A stretch of DNA of 64,000 nucleotides from Panonychus citri (lineage: Eukaryota; Arthropoda; Arachnida; Trombidiformes; Tetranychidae), in NCBI RefSeq assembly GCF_014898815.1, contig NW_026515433.1, positions 1,262,501 through 1,326,500 of the forward strand, in the 5' to 3' direction. Below, piece by piece: positions 62,256-64,000 of this stretch (position 1 is its first letter; each line of letters begins with the position of its first letter). A program made the translations under genes and the position numbers. The notes beneath the pieces were generated by a model. The model was not told the DNA's origin. It saw only the letters and a list, made by a program, of their open reading frames with translations, and did no database searches.

Positions 62256-62377
62256 GTTGAACCGATGTTCTTACTTTTGAAAGACAAAAAATCGACTAAG
62301 ATAATTGATATCTTATAAAGACAATCAATTATCTTAGTCGATTTTTCTTCTTTAAAAGGTAAGAACATCGGTTCAAC
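62256..62377. repeat. Satellite hairpin module 8 (shortened)
   Basis: Shortened copy almost identical to module 4, about 6.84 kb to its right, part of the higher-order duplicate. Confidence 0.9.
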
Positions 62378-64000
62378 ATCATTTTCGCAAAGAAAAGTAA
62401 TGTTGAACCGATGTTCTGAATATGAGCAATCAAAGTTAATTGTTTCAGTTTGATCATATTGATGCTCACATTAAAAGTCTAGAATATGATCAACCCAAAG
62501 TTAATTGTTTCAGGTTAATCATAGTTTGATCATATTAATCACAATTAAAGTCTAGAATATGATCAACCCAAAGTTAATTGTTTCAGGTTGATCATATTTT
62601 GATCATATTAATAATCACAATTAAAGTCAAAATATGATCAACCCAAGTTACTTCAAGTTGATCATAGTGATAATCAAATTGATCACAATTAAATCTAGTT
62701 AACGATTCTAGCTGATTGTTTATGAACTAAATCAAATTGATTATAGTTGATCATATTTTGATCATATTGATAATAACAATTAAAGTCAAAATATGATCAA
62801 CAAACTAATTGTTTCAGGTTGATTATATTTTGATCATGATGCTCACAATTAAAGTCTGAATATGATCATAGAAACTAATTGTTTCAGTTGATCATATTTT
62901 GATCATAATTAAAGTCCAAAATATGATCAACGAGTTACTTGCTTCAAGTTGATCATATTGTTAATCAAATGTCAATCACAATTAAAAGTCCAAAATATGA
63001 TGATCAACGAAGTTACTTGTTTCAAGTTGATCATATTTTGATCATGATAATCACAATTAAAAGTCCAAAATATCAACCCGAAGTAATTGTTTCAGGTTGA
63101 TTATATTTTGATCATATTGATATCACAATTAAAGTCTAGAATATGATCAACTCAAAGTTAATTGTTTCAGGTTGATCATATTTTGATCATATTGATAATC
63201 ACAATTAAAAGTCTAGAATATGATCAACCCAAAGTTAATTGTTTCAGGTTGATTATATTTTGATCATATTGATAATCACAATTAAATCTAGTGAACGATT
63301 CTAGCTAATTGTTTATGAACTTAAATCAAATTGATTATAGTTGACCATATTTTGATTATATTGATAATCACAATTAAAAGTCTAGAATATGATCATCCCA
63401 AAGTTAATTGTTTCAGGTTGATCATATTTTGATCATATTGATAATCACAATTAAAAGTCTAGAATATGATCAACCCAAAGTTAATTGTTTCAGGTTGATT
63501 ATATTTTGATCATATTGATAATCACAATTAAATCTAGTGAACGATTCTAGCTAATTGTTTATGAACTTAAATCAAATTGATTACGTTGATCGTATTGTTG
63601 ATCATATTGATAATCACAATGAAAAGTCTAGAATATTATCAACCCGAAACTAATTGTTTCAGGTTGATCATATTTTGATCAAATTGATCGTATTGATAAT
63701 CACAATCTAGTGAACGATTCTAGCTGATTGTTTATGAACTTAAATCAAATTGATTATAGTTGACCATATTTTGATTATATTGATAATCACAATTAAAAGT
63801 CTAGAATATGATCATCCCAAAGTTAATTGTTTCAGGTTGATCATATTTTGATCATATTGATAATCACAATTAAAAGTCTAGAATATGATCAACCCAAAGT
63901 TAATTGTTTCAGGTTGATTATATTTTGATCATATTGATAATCACAATTAAATCTAGTGAACGATTCTAGCTAATTGTTTATGAACTTAAATCAAATTGAT

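Larger units (their letters stand above)
49249..64000. repeat. AT-rich satellite array, about 77-bp basic unit with higher-order structure
   Basis: Almost 15 kb of tandem repeats, continuing past the window end. Basic unit about 77 bp: AATTGTTTCAGGTTGATCAT ... AGTCTAGAATATGATCAACC. Each unit contains inverted GTTGATCATATTTT and AAAATATGATCAAC, a 14-bp stem around a loop of some 36 bases, so the whole array can fold. A second module (TCTAGTGAACGATTCTAG ... CTGATTGTTTATGAACT) alternates with it, and a long hairpin module recurs eight times. A higher-order copy is evident: about 53500-56200 matches about 60400-63050 at an offset near 6.83-6.85 kb. Small open frames within are by-products of the repeat and not genes. 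Confidence 0.95.

Noticed and set aside
49249..64000. Regularly spaced repeats resembling a CRISPR array
   Set aside because: Spacers are themselves repeats, the host is eukaryotic and no cas gene is present.
1..64000. tRNA and rRNA genes
   Set aside because: I saw no cloverleaf with A and B box strings or rRNA-like stretch by eye; a covariance-model scan was not possible.

Overview
The window is eukaryotic and AT-rich. Its protein genes are split by many short introns with clear GT/AG sites, and its gene set (ribophorin II, Usp10, an arthropod-type Unc-89/obscurin, small secreted His/Gly-rich peptides, Ty3/gypsy) points to an arthropod. The compact introns and an Unc-89 of almost Drosophila size suggest a small genome. 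My best guess is an acariform mite, perhaps a spider mite; this is inference.

Layout. 1-6400: a broken ribophorin II (RPN2) C-terminal remnant, then a complete seven-exon Usp10 deubiquitinase. 6400-9800: no gene seen, two (TC)n microsatellites. 9809-31752: a complete 31-exon Unc-89/obscurin gene whose assembled exons give 4,244 codons plus a stop without a phase break (SH3-DH-PH, about 24 Ig and 2 Fn3 domains, two degenerate kinase domains). An antisense secreted-protein gene sits inside one of its introns. 32450-44312: a tandem family of small secreted His/Gly-rich peptides on the minus strand (one nonsense-mutated copy, two intact copies, one orphan promoter), interrupted by a 904-bp non-autonomous inverted-repeat element and a decayed Ty3/gypsy retrotransposon. 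A 1,168-bp element with perfect 54-bp terminal inverted repeats and a 6-bp target duplication lies at the 5' side of the retrotransposon and carries an IAP-type RING gene. 44300-49246: small genes, including a Ser/Pro/Arg repeat protein, a one-finger protein, a two-LEM-domain protein and an endonuclease/exonuclease/phosphatase fragment. 49249-64000: an AT-rich satellite with a roughly 77-bp unit and eight embedded long hairpins; it runs off the window.

Working together: Unc-89 is a sarcomere M-band scaffold and Usp10 is a general deubiquitinase; nothing suggests they are functionally linked. The peptide cluster shares one conserved core promoter, so its members are probably co-expressed. The central region is a stack of insertions: tandem gene duplication, then retrotransposon and MITE insertion, then the RING-bearing inverted-repeat element. 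Several satellite tracts show shortened homopolymers typical of unpolished long-read sequence, so fine detail there should be treated with caution.
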